64,000 bases of DNA, taken from contig JANJXV010000025.1 of NCBI GenBank assembly GCA_024803745.1, positions 16,943,110 to 17,007,109 of the forward strand, given 5' to 3'. The DNA comes from Megascapheus bottae. Lineage: Eukaryota > Chordata > Mammalia > Rodentia > Geomyidae. Below, in pieces: positions 36,601-51,000 of this stretch. The notes under the pieces were generated by a model. That model saw only the letters and a list, made by a program, of their open reading frames with translations. It had not been told where the DNA came from and made no database searches. The translations under genes were made by a program, and so were the position numbers. Each line of letters begins with the position of its first letter. Position 1 is the first letter of the stretch.

Positions 36601-39496
36601 CTAGAGCTCTACCACTTGAGCCACAGCACCACTTACAGCTTTTTCCTATGTATGTGGAATTGAACCCCGGTCTTCGTGCATTCTAGGCAAGCACTCTACC
36701 ACTAGGCCAAACTCCTCGCCCCTCAATCTTTTGTTTTTTAATCCTATTACTTTCTTGTGATGGATGAAAGCACTAAGAAATGACTTAACCAAGAGTTAAG
36801 TCATTGTAGACTCACAGGATAGAAATTTATTCTAAATAATTTTTTACATATTACAAAAATGGAATAGTGCTTTATTAAATTGAAAACTGTAGAGTTGTCA
36901 TATTTTCCTTTTAGTTTGAGTCAAGGTCTCACTACATAACCCAGGCTGGCTTCAAACTGATTATATAGCCCAGGATAGCCTTCAACCTGCTATTCTCCTG
37001 TGCCATCCTTATATGTCCAGGGATGATAGGAATGAACCACCATGTTTGGTGTCACAGCTGACAAACTCATTTCACTCCCTTGAATATGGTGGATAATTTC
37101 TACTCTTTTCCATTTTTAATTGCATAGATTCAGTAATTATGGATTAAAAAAAAACATTCTGAAAAGGAAACCAAGAGTAGGCATCAGAGGATAATAAACA
37201 ATCACACTTTCCTTCAGAAACTTCTTCATAGCTTTGAACCACTGGTTTGAAGTTAAATAACAAGACTGTCTTGTCCTCTCTGGCGAGAGGGAAGATGGTA
37301 AGGAAACACTTTCCATTGGAAAGCCAGTCTTAATTTCAACGACTTTTATTTCAGGTTCATTGTCATCCCACTCCTCACTGATGGTCCCCGGACTGTAAGT
37401 GGAAGCTCTCACTCCTGTCATCTGGTTAATGTGGACCCGATCAGGCTTCTCTCTCTTGCTTGTGCAGCTGCTTCTGCCACTTGGTTTCATTTCCAGCACA
37501 TGATTCCTGTTTATGTGGGTGCTGGGGAGTGGGAAAAGGGACCCCGCTGGACAAACCATTCTGCTGTTAAAGATCTTGGCTGAAACATGGGAGAGAACCA
37601 CAAAATAGGATAAATGGTTCGAATGTCATAAGCCCTTGGGTAAGTAACTTCTATTTGAGATTGTTCTTACAAGTTGAAAGAATTATATAAAAAATGTATA
37701 GGACGGTATTAGTGTAATACCTGGTATATAATAATGGAGGCAGCAAGATATAGCAAATAAGAACTGGGCTCTAGAATTGGTCCTGGGTCTGAACCTCAGC
37801 CCCACCACTTACTTGCTGTGGGTCTTTGGTCCACAATCTTCCTATGCCTGAGTTTCCTAGTCTGTAAAATGGGGAAACAATGCTGCTTACCTAATGGAGT
37901 TGCTGTGTAAACAATCCACAAAAAAAAATGCTTATCCAGGGCTATGGCATGATATGATATATGGTAATAGCTCAATAAATGTTTATCTCATTGTCATTCA
38001 CTGTCCTTGAGCTTTCTTAAGGCTAGCGCTCTCCCACTTAAGCCCCAGCAACACTTCTGGCTTTTTCTGTGTATGTGGTACAGGGGAATTGAATCTGTGC
38101 ATGCTAGGCAAGTACTCTACCACTAGGCCACACTCCTGGTCCTACAAATGTTTATTCTTATCTATCTATAATTTTGGTGTCCTTATTATAGCAGCTACTT
38201 TGCATAAATTTCCTCAATGATGGGAGAAATGTTTAATACAGACAGCCTTTGGAAGAGACATTGAATACCATCTACCAACAATTTATAGCCACCATTGTTT
38301 TAAATCAGAATAACTATGGTTCTTATTAAGAACATACATTACAAAAAAAAGTTTAAATAACACTGTATGGCTAGCAGAAAATATCTACAATATTAAATTT
38401 GGACTTAAGGGGGAGTTAAACTTCTATAAATATGTGGTAAGTAAGAAACTCAACTTCTATCTTTTTTTTTACTGTTTCTGTGCCATACAATCAGGATCCA
38501 TATTCACAAAATTTACAACCCATCCTGACTTTATCCTGACTTTATCTTGACATAATATACAACATAATATTCTTCTCCTGCAATGAAAAGATTTCCTGCC
38601 AAGTTACTCAGGAGGCTGAGATCTGAAGATCATGGCCAACCCAGGAGGAAATCTCCAGTTAACCACCAGAAAAAGAGCTCAGGGACCAGCACCCAATCTC
38701 TGAGTTTAAGCCCCACAATCGATGAACACTCCCCTCCCCCCCACCACGAAAGGCTCATTTTGCCTTTTAGCTATGTAGAACACCCCTACTACCAATTGTT
38801 TTTCTTTTTTTTTCATGTGTATGTATTCTTAAAGGCTCATTTCGCTTTTTAGCTATGTATATCACCCCTACTACCAATTGTTTTTCTTGTATATGTATTC
38901 TTAAACATTTTTATTTATTTGTTTGCTTGTTTATTTATTTTGCCAGTCCTGGGTCTTGAACTCTGAGCATTGGCCTTGGGCTTTCTCAAGGCTAGAGCTC
39001 TACCACTTGAGCCACAGCACCACATCTGGCTTTTTTCTATGTACGTGGTATGGAGGAATCAAACCTGGGTCTTCGTGCACGCTAAGCAAGCACTCTACCA
39101 CTAGACTAAACTCCTGACACAAATGTTTTTTTTTTTAAAGGAGTTGGAGTATATTATTTTTGACATGAAATACAACATAGTTCTGGGAAATTACTTTGCT
39201 AATAAGTTCCTTCCTACAGTTTATGTATTCTGTCTCTAGAACATCTTTGGTATCCTTGATACCAGGCACCAGTGGCTCACACCTGAAATCCTAGCTACTC
39301 AGGAGGCTTAGATCTGAAGATTATGGTTCAAAGCCAGCCCAGGCATGAAACTCTGAGACTCTTCTCTACAATTAACTACCAGAAAACCAGAAGTGGTGCT
39401 GTGGGTCAAGTGGTAGAGCACTAACTAGCTTTGAACTGAAGAGCTCAGGGATAGTGCCCAGGCCCTTAAAACCCCACAACCCCCCCCCCAAAAAAA

Positions 39497-39540
<44 letters not shown>

Positions 39541-42500
39541 CTTTGATGCTCTTCAAACCTTATTAGTTTTTCTGTTTTTAATCTATTGCTTTACTTTCTC
39601 AAAGACTTCTTCAATTTTATATTCTAATCTAACGGAGGCTTTTTTTTTTTTAAATTCCTCTGAATGACAAGCTCTTCCAGAGAATCACTTGTTGTTTGTA
39701 TCAGCCCAGCCCAGAAGATCAAGGCTACCAAGCTGTGTTTCTACACTGAAGGATTCACTAAACTCCTCAACTGGTGGTGTCACTTATCAGTAGGAGGAAC
39801 ATAGTTCACTCAAGACTTGAAAACAGAAAAAAAAAAAAAGTTAAGAGCCACAAGAGGATCCTCATACTAAATAGAAAAGAAAAATTCAAACTAGTCCAAA
39901 TGAAATCAGAAATAATTTTCCAAGACCAGACTTACTCCAGGAGGAAAGAAGGAAATTCTAACTTCTTGGATACCTGGCTCAGAAACAAGTGACTCACACC
40001 AACAAACACTCTCTCAGGTTACATGTGCTGATGTATACAGCATGATGGAATGAGCTATCTATATAGCCCTCTAGATCTCAGGGACAGGTCCCAGGCCCTG
40101 AGTTCAAGACTCCAAATACTGGTATGCTTCAGGAATCTGTAATTCACAAGCTTAATAGGCATTACACATCTACCTTGCTGTCATTTTTGGAGTCTATCAT
40201 ACAGGGATCAAGGTTGTAGAGCAAGGTTAACTCAGTATCAGAAATCATGTTTCTTAGTCACTGACAGTAAGAAGCCATTATTTCATTAAGTGACTCTTAA
40301 CCAGGTTGACCTAGGCAAAAATCTGTGCATAGACAATCAACTAACTATAGAAGCAGCTCACCCCTGCTATTATGTGCCCAAAAGGAACCAAAGTTTCCAA
40401 AGCAAGCCAGCATTCTACCAAATCAGGCTGGGGAAGCCAGGGAAAGGAAATAAAGGCAGTAAATACCTGAACTGATCCCCCATGGCGGTCTGCAGCCAAG
40501 TGAGACGTCAGGTATGAGGTATTGGTCTGCCGGCTGGGCTGGATTTCCCACTCTCCTCGGCGCTCTGACGATGCAGTCTGCTCAGGCGTTAGGAAGCATG
40601 AGAGCAAGATATGGAAGGAAAGGTGAAGCAACAGCAAGCAGTAACAAAATCAAGTACAATTAGTGCCCCTGTAGGGTTTTGTTTTTGTGTTAGATCTTAA
40701 ACTAACAACTGCTGCAAAGCACTGAGAAAAAGTTAGTGTGGCTATATTCACTTCAGCCTCATGAGCCAATACTGGAGTCTACACCGTACCATCCTCTTCC
40801 AGACACACAAGAAGTTTTGCCCAAAGAGGGAGGGGAGCCAACCAAAAGCTGGAATCATCTTTTAGCTTCCATATTAGTAGAATTTCAAAGCAGATCATAT
40901 TAAGATTCTTAAAAGATGGGGCTGGGAATGTGGCTTAGTGGTAGAGTGCTTGCCTAGCATGCATGAAGCCTTAGGTTTCGATTCCTGAGTAACACATACA
41001 CAGAAAAATCCAGAAGTGGCACTGTGGTGCCACACTGGTAGTGTGTTAACCTTAAGCAAAAAGAAGCTCAGGGACAGGGTCCAGGCCCTGAGTTCAAGGC
41101 CCAGGACTGGCAAAAAAAAAGATTCTTAAATAGTCATTTTACTGACCAAAAAATCTATCTGCCTAGATAATAGTCAGTGGAGAAAATTCTTGTGTTTAGC
41201 ATAAAATAATGTATTTTCCTTAACTAAGGAGCCTACTACTCTCAAGATTAATCATGAGACTTTCTACTGAAAAAAAAAATCAGCAGTGGCTTATAATATG
41301 CTTCCTTATTGAAAAAAAATGAACGAATTCTCTTTTTAAAAGCAGTTCATCTATCAAGCATAAGGAGAGATAGGGAATAAAAGTAAGTCTTGTTTTCTTG
41401 TTCTTCTAGCTCATAACCTCTAATTTGAAATGAAAAAGTTTCCTAATTGATATGACCACTATGAATTATCTTCTACAAAGCAAGAGGCAAATCTTTTCTC
41501 AGCAAAAGGACGTTGCGTCCACCTCTGCTGCCATTCAAGCTCTCTCCATTCCTTCTTTACCTGTTTTTTTAGATCTCATACTATTCTGATCTTGTTCATA
41601 TGTGACTTTTGTGCTGAAGAATCTGTATTAGGTGTCTCTTCCCCTGGCTGAGGAGGTGTTAGCATCATGATGCTCAGATGTTACAGTCCTAAGGCTCTAC
41701 AAAAATGAAAAATGAGTAGTTGGAGAGGCAGCAGTGAGGGATTAGTAAGTCAGATTTTAATTGCTACTAGAATTAGAAACAGCAGCAGGGGATGGGATGG
41801 AGATTGCTGCTCTGCATGGAAACCAGTAAGAAGCCTATAAATCTTAGACATTTTCATAACCATTAATGTTGTGTTCTATAAAAAAAAAAGAAAGAAAGAA
41901 AGAAAAGGAAGAGAGGATGTAGTGGTCTGAGGCTCTATATTCACTCTCCACCTCCAGGACTTCACTGACAAGAGTTGTTTAAAGTTCACCTTTAAGTCAC
42001 CTCAAAGGTATTTCCCATAAACCACATGCAACTTACTCAATATTAATGGAATATGAAGTCACATGGTGACAGCATTGTAAAGGATCCTGCCCATGTTTTC
42101 TCTTGTATTGCTCAGAGCATAAACAGATTCTATAAGAAAGCCACTGTACTAATTTCCCTGCTATGTAATTTTGTAAAAGAAGGGTCTGGTTTTGTACTTC
42201 CCCTACCTCCCAGATTCAGTTTTATAACAATTGCTCAGGCTAACTGCTAACTTGAAATCCTCCTCAGTTGCTGGGATTACAGATGTGCACTACCATGCTG
42301 GTTTCCCCCCACCCTTATTAGTATTTTTTTGTGTGTGTGGGTCATGGGGCTTGAACTCATTTGAGCCCTAATCCTTAGATCTCAACCTCCTGAGTAGCTA
42401 GGATTACAGCATGAGCCACCGTGCCCACCCTTGCTTTTTGATAGACATTCATTCAGATGGTTCACTTTCTAAAAAAATTTGAATGTATATCATATTCACA

Positions 42501-45500
42501 CTATTTTTTCTGTCAGTCCTGGGGCTTGAACTCAGGACCTGGGCACTGTTCTTGGGCTTTCTCAAGACTAGAGCTCTACCATTTGAGCCACTGCACTGGT
42601 ACCGAGGAATCGAACCTGGGTCTTCGTGCATTCTATCCAAGCATTCTACCACTAGGCTGAAGTGCCAGGTGATAGTCACACTATTTTATAAACTTATTGA
42701 CATAATAAGTGTGATTAAGTGTTTAGTGTCTACAGAACACTTAATCACATTTATTTATATGACTACACTAAATCTCCTCTTTTAATATGAGAAGTCAAAT
42801 CTATAGCTATTACTAAGAAAACTAGTATCTTGAGTGATATCCTCTTCAGTTCCATTTGAGACTTTGTATCTTTTGTAATATTTTAAAAAGAATTTTAGCT
42901 GGGAGTTTGGCCTAGTGGTAGAGTGCTTGCCTAGCATGCATGAAGACCCGGGTTTGATTCCTCGGTACCACATACATAGAAAAAAGCTGGAAGTGGTGCT
43001 GAGGCTCAAGTGGTAGAGCTGAAGCCTTGAGAAAGTCCAAGGACAGTGCTCAGGCCCTGAGCTCAAGGCCAGGACTGGCAAAAAAAATTAAAAATAAATA
43101 AATAAAAAACAAATAAAAATTTTTTTGAAGAATTTTAGCTCCAGAATTAGTATATGATTCTGTCAGCTCTCAAAAAAATTAAATGCTTAAACACCCAGAC
43201 AGGGTATGGAAGCATGGCTTACGTGGTAAAGTGCCAGTCAATGAGCAAAAGTGTTAGATACTGAGTTTGAGTCCCCATCATGAACACATAAAGTATTAAG
43301 ACATTTATAAGCTATTCAGTGTTCTTTAAGAGTTCTATGACACAACAACTCAATTGCTTCTCTTCAAAATACTGTTTATACATTGGTTTTTCAGGCAGAT
43401 AAACCTGAAAAGGCCAGTGGATACAGTTTAGTGGTAGAGTGCTTGTTTAGCTTATACAGGCCGAGTTTAATTCTCAGAACTGGGGTGTGTGTGCGTGCAT
43501 GCGTGTTGCTGGGGATAAATAAGTGCCTTGTGCATGTTAAGCAGGTGCTCTACCATTGACTATATCCTTAACCTTCATATGCCTTAGAGCCAGGTACCAG
43601 TTACTCATTAGCTATTTAGGAGATAGACCTGCTAGAGGATGGTCCAGAAGAAAAATGGCAGAAAAGTCTTTGAGATACCAACTAACTAGCAAAAAGACTG
43701 GAGGCTGGTTAAAGTGGAAGAGTTCTAGTCATGAGCAATCAAGCTGAGGACATAAGAAGCCCTAAGTTCAAGCCTCATATTACCATCTCCCCCAAAGACA
43801 AAGAGATGATCAATGATTACTAATTACATATTAATAGTATTTGCATTCTAACTGAAATAAGAATAACTATAATGCTACTGTTCAATTCACCTAGCTTGCT
43901 TATGTAAACTTTTGTTAACTTGTTGGAAGAATTGTTATTATTTTGGACAATCATGGGGCTTGAACTCTGGGCCTGGGCATGGTCCTTGAGTCCTTCAGCT
44001 CAAAGCTACCACCCTACCCCTTGAACCACAGTGCCACTTCTCATTTCTAGAGGTTAATTGGAGATAAGAGTCTCATGGTCTTTAGTGAGCAGGCTGGCTG
44101 GCTGGCTTTGAACCTTGAGCCTCAGATCTCAGCCTCCTGAGTAGCTAGGGTTACAGACGTGTGCCATCGTGCCCAGCTAATTTTTTTATTTTATTTTATT
44201 TTATTTTTTATTTTTTTTTGCCAGTCCTGGGCTTGAGCTTAGGGCCTAAGCACTGTCCTTGGACTTTCTCAAGGCTAGAGCTCTACCACTTGAGCCTCAG
44301 CACCACTTCCGGCTTTTTTTTTTCTATATGTGGTACCGAGGAATTGAACCTGGGTCTTCATGCATGCTAGGCAAGCACTTTAACCACTAGGCCAAACTCC
44401 CAGCCCTAATTTTTTTATTTTAATGATAATAGTAAATCCTTTTTCTTTTGGTGATACTGGGGCTTAAATGCAAGGCATCACACTTATTAGGCAGGTGCTC
44501 TGCAGCCAAGCCATGCCATGCCACTCATGCAGTCTACTGTTTAAGCCACTGTTTCAGTCTTGTACGGACGAGCTGGTTTGGACCACGATCTTTTTATGTG
44601 TTTCCCTTTGTTGCTGGAATGACAGGTATGTAGCAATGTTCCCAGCCAGGTGCTTCCCTGGTGGCTTGGGAGAGCAGGTCTGCACCACTACATCCAGTCT
44701 GACTGAGACAAAGGCTCATGAATTTTTACATGCTAGGCTGGTTTCAAACTTATCTTCTCATTTAGCTAGGATTATAGGATTGAGCCACTGTGTACAAGTT
44801 GGATTTATTAATTCTTTAGCGAGGGTGTCACTTCCATTGAGATGAATGTTTGGACTTCAATATAGGATGACAGGCATGCACCACTGCATTCAGCAATTGG
44901 TTGAGAAGAAGTTTCATTAACTTTTTTTTTTTTTAACCCAGGCTGGCCTTGAACTGTGATCCTCACTAACTCAGCTTCCCAAGTAGCTGGAATCACTAGC
45001 ATGAGCCGACAGAACCCAACAATAGCAAGTCGTTTTTCAAGTCTTTTTTTTTTTTTGAAACTTTTTTCTTCTTTTGTGCTGGTATTGAGGTATTGAACCT
45101 TGCACTCTTGGCCTTTCTTACTCAAGGCTAGTGCTCTACAGAACTGAACCACAGCTCCACTTCCAGCTTTTTTTTTTTTCTTTTGTAGGTCATAGGGCTT
45201 GAACTCTAGGTCTGCATGCTGTCCTTGAGCAGTTCATCTCTAGGCTACTAACCTACCCCTTGAGCCATAGCTCCACTTCCTGTTTTTTACTGCTTATTTG
45301 GAGATAAGAATCTCATGGTCTTTAGTGCCCGGGATGACTTGGAACTCCGATCCTCAGATCTCAGCCTCCTTTACAGGTGTGAGCCACTGTCTGGCCACTT
45401 GCAGCTTTTTGATGGCTACTTGGAAACAAGTCTCAAAGACTTTCCTGTGTGGCAGCTTTGACCGCAGCCCTCAAGCACGCCTCCTGAATAGCTAAGGATT

Positions 45501-47729
45501 ACAGGTAGGATCAATGGAGCCTGGCTTTCCTTCAATCTTAATATATATGTGGATTGAAATTCTTTTTTTTTTTTGTCTGAGACTGGAAGTTGAACTCCGT
45601 ATCTGACACTTGTGCTCACTAAATGGTACTCTACCACCGAGCCACCTCTCTAACCCAAGTCCTTTTCATCTTCAAGATGCCTGGTTACTTGGCTACTACC
45701 ACTTTCTGCATATAAAAGATCTACTAAGAAGCTTTAAACCTTATATTCCTTCTGAAATTAAGAATCAACTATCCACCCTAGTATTCTAGAAGCTTCATCA
45801 AACAGTCCTAACCATTTTCTTAGCCTAAAATTTTTTCACATCAATTATTTTAGCAAAATCAAACCAGATACATTTGCTGCTTTTCATGTACTCTTAATTG
45901 GCTGGAATGCCTTGGCTATTACCAATTAATTCTTCTGAAAATATTTTAGGCGACTTCTGTCATGAAACAGTCTGTCATGTTCTAACTAGATGAAATGTCT
46001 CCATCTTCTATTCCTAAGTGACAATATTTGCAATTCTTTTTCTGTTGTTTTGTGTTATACTTATCTAGCTACCTGCCTTATCTATTTGTCAATTCTTTGA
46101 AGATTAGGACCCTTATCTTGTTATGCACAGGATGCTTTCACCAAGGCAGGTTCTCAAGTAACTATATCCTTGCAGCAAAATGTACGGCTTGGTGGGAAAG
46201 AACTAGGCACTAAAATGGTCCATTTTTTTCCAGTAGGACTCTGCATTCTTGGTAAATGGATTTCTAGCGTATTTGTTCTTTCTTTTTCTCTCCCTCCCTC
46301 CCCTACCCACTCTCTCTTTGTGTGTCAGTCCTGGAGTTTGAACTCAGGGACTGGGTACTGTGCTGGAGCTTCCTTTACTCAAGTCTAGTGTTCTTGAGCC
46401 TCCACTCTATTTCTAGTCCTTGGTGGCTATCTGGAGGCTTTCTTGTTTCAAACTTCAATCCTCAGATCTCAGCCTCTTGACTACCTAGGATCACAGGTGT
46501 GAGAAACCAATATCCAGCTATGCCCCCCCCCACACCTTTTGGAGCTGGTATAAGGGCTTAAACTCAGGGGTCTTTTTGTTCACAATTGGCATTATACCAC
46601 TTAAACCATGACTCTAGTCCAGTATTTTTTGGGAGTTGGTCTTGGGGTATGAATTCAGGGCCTGAGTACTATCTCTGAGCCTTTTCACTCAGGCTAGCTC
46701 TACTACTTTGAGCCACAGCTCCATTTTTAGTTTTCTGGTAGTTAACTGGAGATAAGAGTCTCACAGACTTTCCTGCCTGGGGTGGATTTGAACCGCGATC
46801 CTCATATGTCAGCCTCCTGAGTAGTTAGAATTACAGGAGTAAGCCACTGGCACCTGGCTTTAGTCCGGCATTTTTGTTCGTTGAAAGTTGAGGAGTCTCA
46901 AGCCCTTGCAGGGTATTAGCCTCCAGAGTAGCTAGAATTACAGAAATGAGTCAATGGTGTCAAGTGAATGTGTGCATTTCAACTATTCTTAACCTATATA
47001 CTTCTACCTATGTATCTATGAAATGATATATTTTAAAGTATTTTCTTGTAAAAAAAAAAGGTCTGTTCATATGAAAAATGATGTTAAGAGGAAGGATAGT
47101 AAGCTAATTTGTTGTATGGTAACACATATATAATTTTCTTCATTTATCTCTTGGGCCTTTTAGGGTTTTGCTTATCAATTTACATCACATAAATTCAAAA
47201 ATCCAGAGCTAAAGAATAAGTGGCAGAGCACCAATTGTGAGCAAAAAAAGCCAAGTGAGAGTGCAAGGCCCTGAGTTCAGGTCCCAGTACTGAACACAAA
47301 CACAGACAGACACACAGACATAGACACACATGTGCATATACAGAGCTAAAAACCCTTTGTCATACACATTACTTCACAGTCAATCAATTAGCTCTTTTTC
47401 CCGCTTATTTTTCTCTTTTTCAGTGCTGAGAATTACACGCAGAGCACCTCAAACATGACAAGCAAGTGCTCCCACACTGAGCTACACCCTTCAGCCCTTT
47501 CTAAAAATTTTCTAGATCACTAGTGTTCCAACAACTAGCACTGAAAGACAGATAACACCTTCTTTTCATTGCGGGTCTGTCTTTATCCCTGCCACCTCTA
47601 GAATGAATCTGGAAACAGTGGCAACAAGTTGTGTGAAAATTCCAGTTTATACCCAGGTCAGCTGGAAATCCAAATTACCCACTTTTTCTCTTTGTTTCTC
47701 TCCCTTTCTTCTTTCCTTTCAACTTCTTT

Positions 47730-47765
<36 letters not shown>

Positions 47766-47937
47766 TTTTTTTTTTTTTACCAGGCCTGAGGCCTGAGCAC
47801 TGTCCTTGGTCACTTCTGGCTTTTTCTATATATGTGGTACTGAGGAATCGAACCCAGGTCTTCGTGTATACTAGGCAAGCACTCTACCACTAGGCCAAAC
47901 TCCTGGCTCCCTTTTTCTTTCTTTCTTTCTTTTCTTT

Positions 47938-48024
<87 letters not shown>

Positions 48025-51000
48025 GCCAATCCTGGGGCTTTCTTCTCAGGGCCACTTCTAGCACTACTTCTAGAATTTTTCTATGTATGTGGTTTTGAGG
48101 AATCGAACCTGGGTCTTCATGCATGCTAGACAAGCACTCTACCACTAAGCCAAACTCCTGGCCTCTTTCCATCCTTTCTTTTCTTTTCCCTCCCTCCCTC
48201 TCATCCTCCCTCCCCCTCTTTCTTCCTGCCGGTCCTGGGGCTCAAACTCTGGGCCTAGGCAACTGTGCTTGAGCTTTCTCAAGGTTAGCATTCTACCACT
48301 TGAGCCACAGCACTACTTCTGGCTTTTGTGTGTGTATGTGGTTCCGAGGAATCAAACCCAGGGTTTTGTGCATGCTAAGGGAGCACTCTACCACTAGGCC
48401 ACACTGCAGGCCCCTTCTTTTTTTTTTTTTTTTTTCCCCTTCCTTCCTTCTTTCCCTTCCTTCCTCCCTTCCCTTCCCTTCTCCACCTCTATTTCTTTCA
48501 GTAAGAATAGACCCGAATTGTCATAAGCTTCAGACTGAATTCAGACGAAACCCAAGTGGACTGGCTGGTATATTGGGCCAGTAATGGACTGACTCAGATC
48601 CAGACTCACAGCCAGTTCCTCTTTCAGTCAGCACACTCTGGCAGGCCCAATTCTTTAGATTACATGCCTCATAAAAGGCACCTTGGCCATATTTCAACCC
48701 TATATATGCTCTGAAGCTTACTAGAACATCATATTAAACCTGTGAGAAATGGCAAGCCTTTTTCTTCAACTCCAGTATAGACAATAATAGTGAGAAGATA
48801 GACAATTTGCATTTTAACATAAGCTAGAAAGAATGGGCTTGGCTGAAATAATGAAGGACCAACACATACCTGATTTCGAAGAGGCTGCTGTTGTGATGGC
48901 CGATCCCTGTGTGTGTGGCTTTCTCGAGTTATTGCGGATGCACCAGAATCTACATGAACTGACCCTACTGGAGTAGGCTGAAAAAATAAGAGTTGAATAG
49001 GAAAAACAAGTCCAACCTGATGTCTCTGTGAGAGACAGTGTCATTCTAAGTCTCACAAGATATTACTAGTATTTTTTCAGTTCTTCAGCTGTTTCAATAT
49101 CTGCTAGCATAGAGGTCCTGTGGGGCCTTGGGAAGGACTATGAACCCAAGTATCCTAGAGTGCTGGGTTATACACCTAGAGAAGCCAAGTACCTTCACAG
49201 CACCAACTTGTGAACTGCTCTAATAAAACCTACAACCCCCTTTCCCCCCAACTTCTCCCTGCAAAAAAACCAGACAGACCAAACTACAAACTAAATTGGC
49301 TTAAGCTAATTATCATGCTTGTAATCCTAGCACTTGAGAGGAGGAAGATGAAGCAGAAGATTCAAAGTTTGAGGCTAGCATAGGCTAACACAGTGAGCCC
49401 TGGTTTCTTCACAATTCCACTGAGGTGGTAGCTCAGGTTTGTAATCCTAGCCACTTAGGAGGTGAAGACTGGGAGGAATGTAGGTTGAAGTTTGAGGCCA
49501 CAACTGTAAGATCTATTGGGCAAGGGTGAACTAAAGAGGCTAGAAATGTGGCTCAAGCAGCAGAATTCCTGCCAGGTCAGTATAAGGTCCTAAGTTCAAA
49601 CCTCAGTTTGAACAACAATAACAAAAGCCTAACTCCTAAGTCCAAAAGCTTATGAGAACAACTATAGCAACAACTTCAAAAAACTGACAAATGTAAAGTC
49701 TACAATCAAAGCAATTTCTCTCCCTAAATAGCAAAGTAAAAAGAGTCAGTGCTGGTCTGAGAAAGGAAATTATGTGGTAAAAAGAAGACACTTACAATAG
49801 GTCTCCCAACCCAATCGTAGGCATAGTCAAAGGTGTAGCCTTTCCTTTCAAAAAGGTCTGTGAAGAGGGTCCGTAAATACTCATAATCAGGTTTTTCAAA
49901 GAAGTCTAACCGCCTGACATATCGAAGGTAGGTTGCCATTTCCTCTGTTAGGAAAGAGTTTTGTAAAGGTTATGCTCATTAGCCAAATGCTTCCCATGGA
50001 GGTAAGGTACAGGGCTGCGCCATAGGGGTATTTGCACAAACTGCTTGAAGCATGAACCAAATAAAAGTGGTAAGATTACCTTGCTCTAATTAAGAATAAA
50101 AGGAAATGTAAGTTATGTGGAAAGCATTCTCCCGCTGTAATGGACGTGGCCTGCCTGGAAGCTTCAGTCACACTAGAGTATCCTTTTAGCACCTACCTGG
50201 GAAGTTTTCACAGAGTGCTTCTATGGGAGTGTTCCTTTTGGTGTCCCCGATTTTTTGATATCTCTCTTTTAATGTATCAGCCTGTAGAAAGTAAAGAAAG
50301 GAAGTTACTCAGAAAGAGGTGCTAGGTATGGGAGGTTCAGTGTTTTCAGACGCAACAGTTGTTTTATTCAAATTGGCAAAATGTGTTTGAGTCAATATCA
50401 GTGGTTTTTTTTTTATAATACTAAGAAATAAGTATACATGGAGATGGCATATTTAGATATGTGCAAATATTTGCTGGGTTCTAGAAAGTTACTTGCAAAT
50501 TTATCTAGTGCTCTCAGATAAATGCCATTGTGTATGAGATGTTTAGCTAGGACAAAACCAAATATGCCACATTATTTTGAAAGATGAAGCTTAGTAAACT
50601 CCCATGGCTCTAGGAGTTCAGTAGTGATTCAGTTGTCCTGCTCTAAAAAACACAGTCTAGTACAAGTGGGAAAAATAAATAGTTTCACTATATACACCGA
50701 GAAAACGAACAGGAAAAATAAAAAAGATCAGAAGTTGAAAAAAAAGACCCTTCAATAATATGATTCCAGAGGAGAAAAAAGGTATTTGTGGTATAGGGTG
50801 GCTTATGTGGTTTGTCAGGACCTTGAAGAGACTGAAATATATAGTATGTTCTACACAGAGCATTTGGTCCCTTGGACCAAAATATAATGGTCTCTTGAGG
50901 GATAATTCATCAGGCTTTGTCTAGTCTGTCTGCTTCATCCATAATTAAGCAACAACAGCAGCTTAAAGAAAAGTTAGGGGGCCTAGAGTTTGGCCTAGTG

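Noticed and set aside
47810..48172. 120-codon frame of KERKKERK repeats
   Set aside because: It is a translation of the (GAAA)n microsatellite and SINE right modules.
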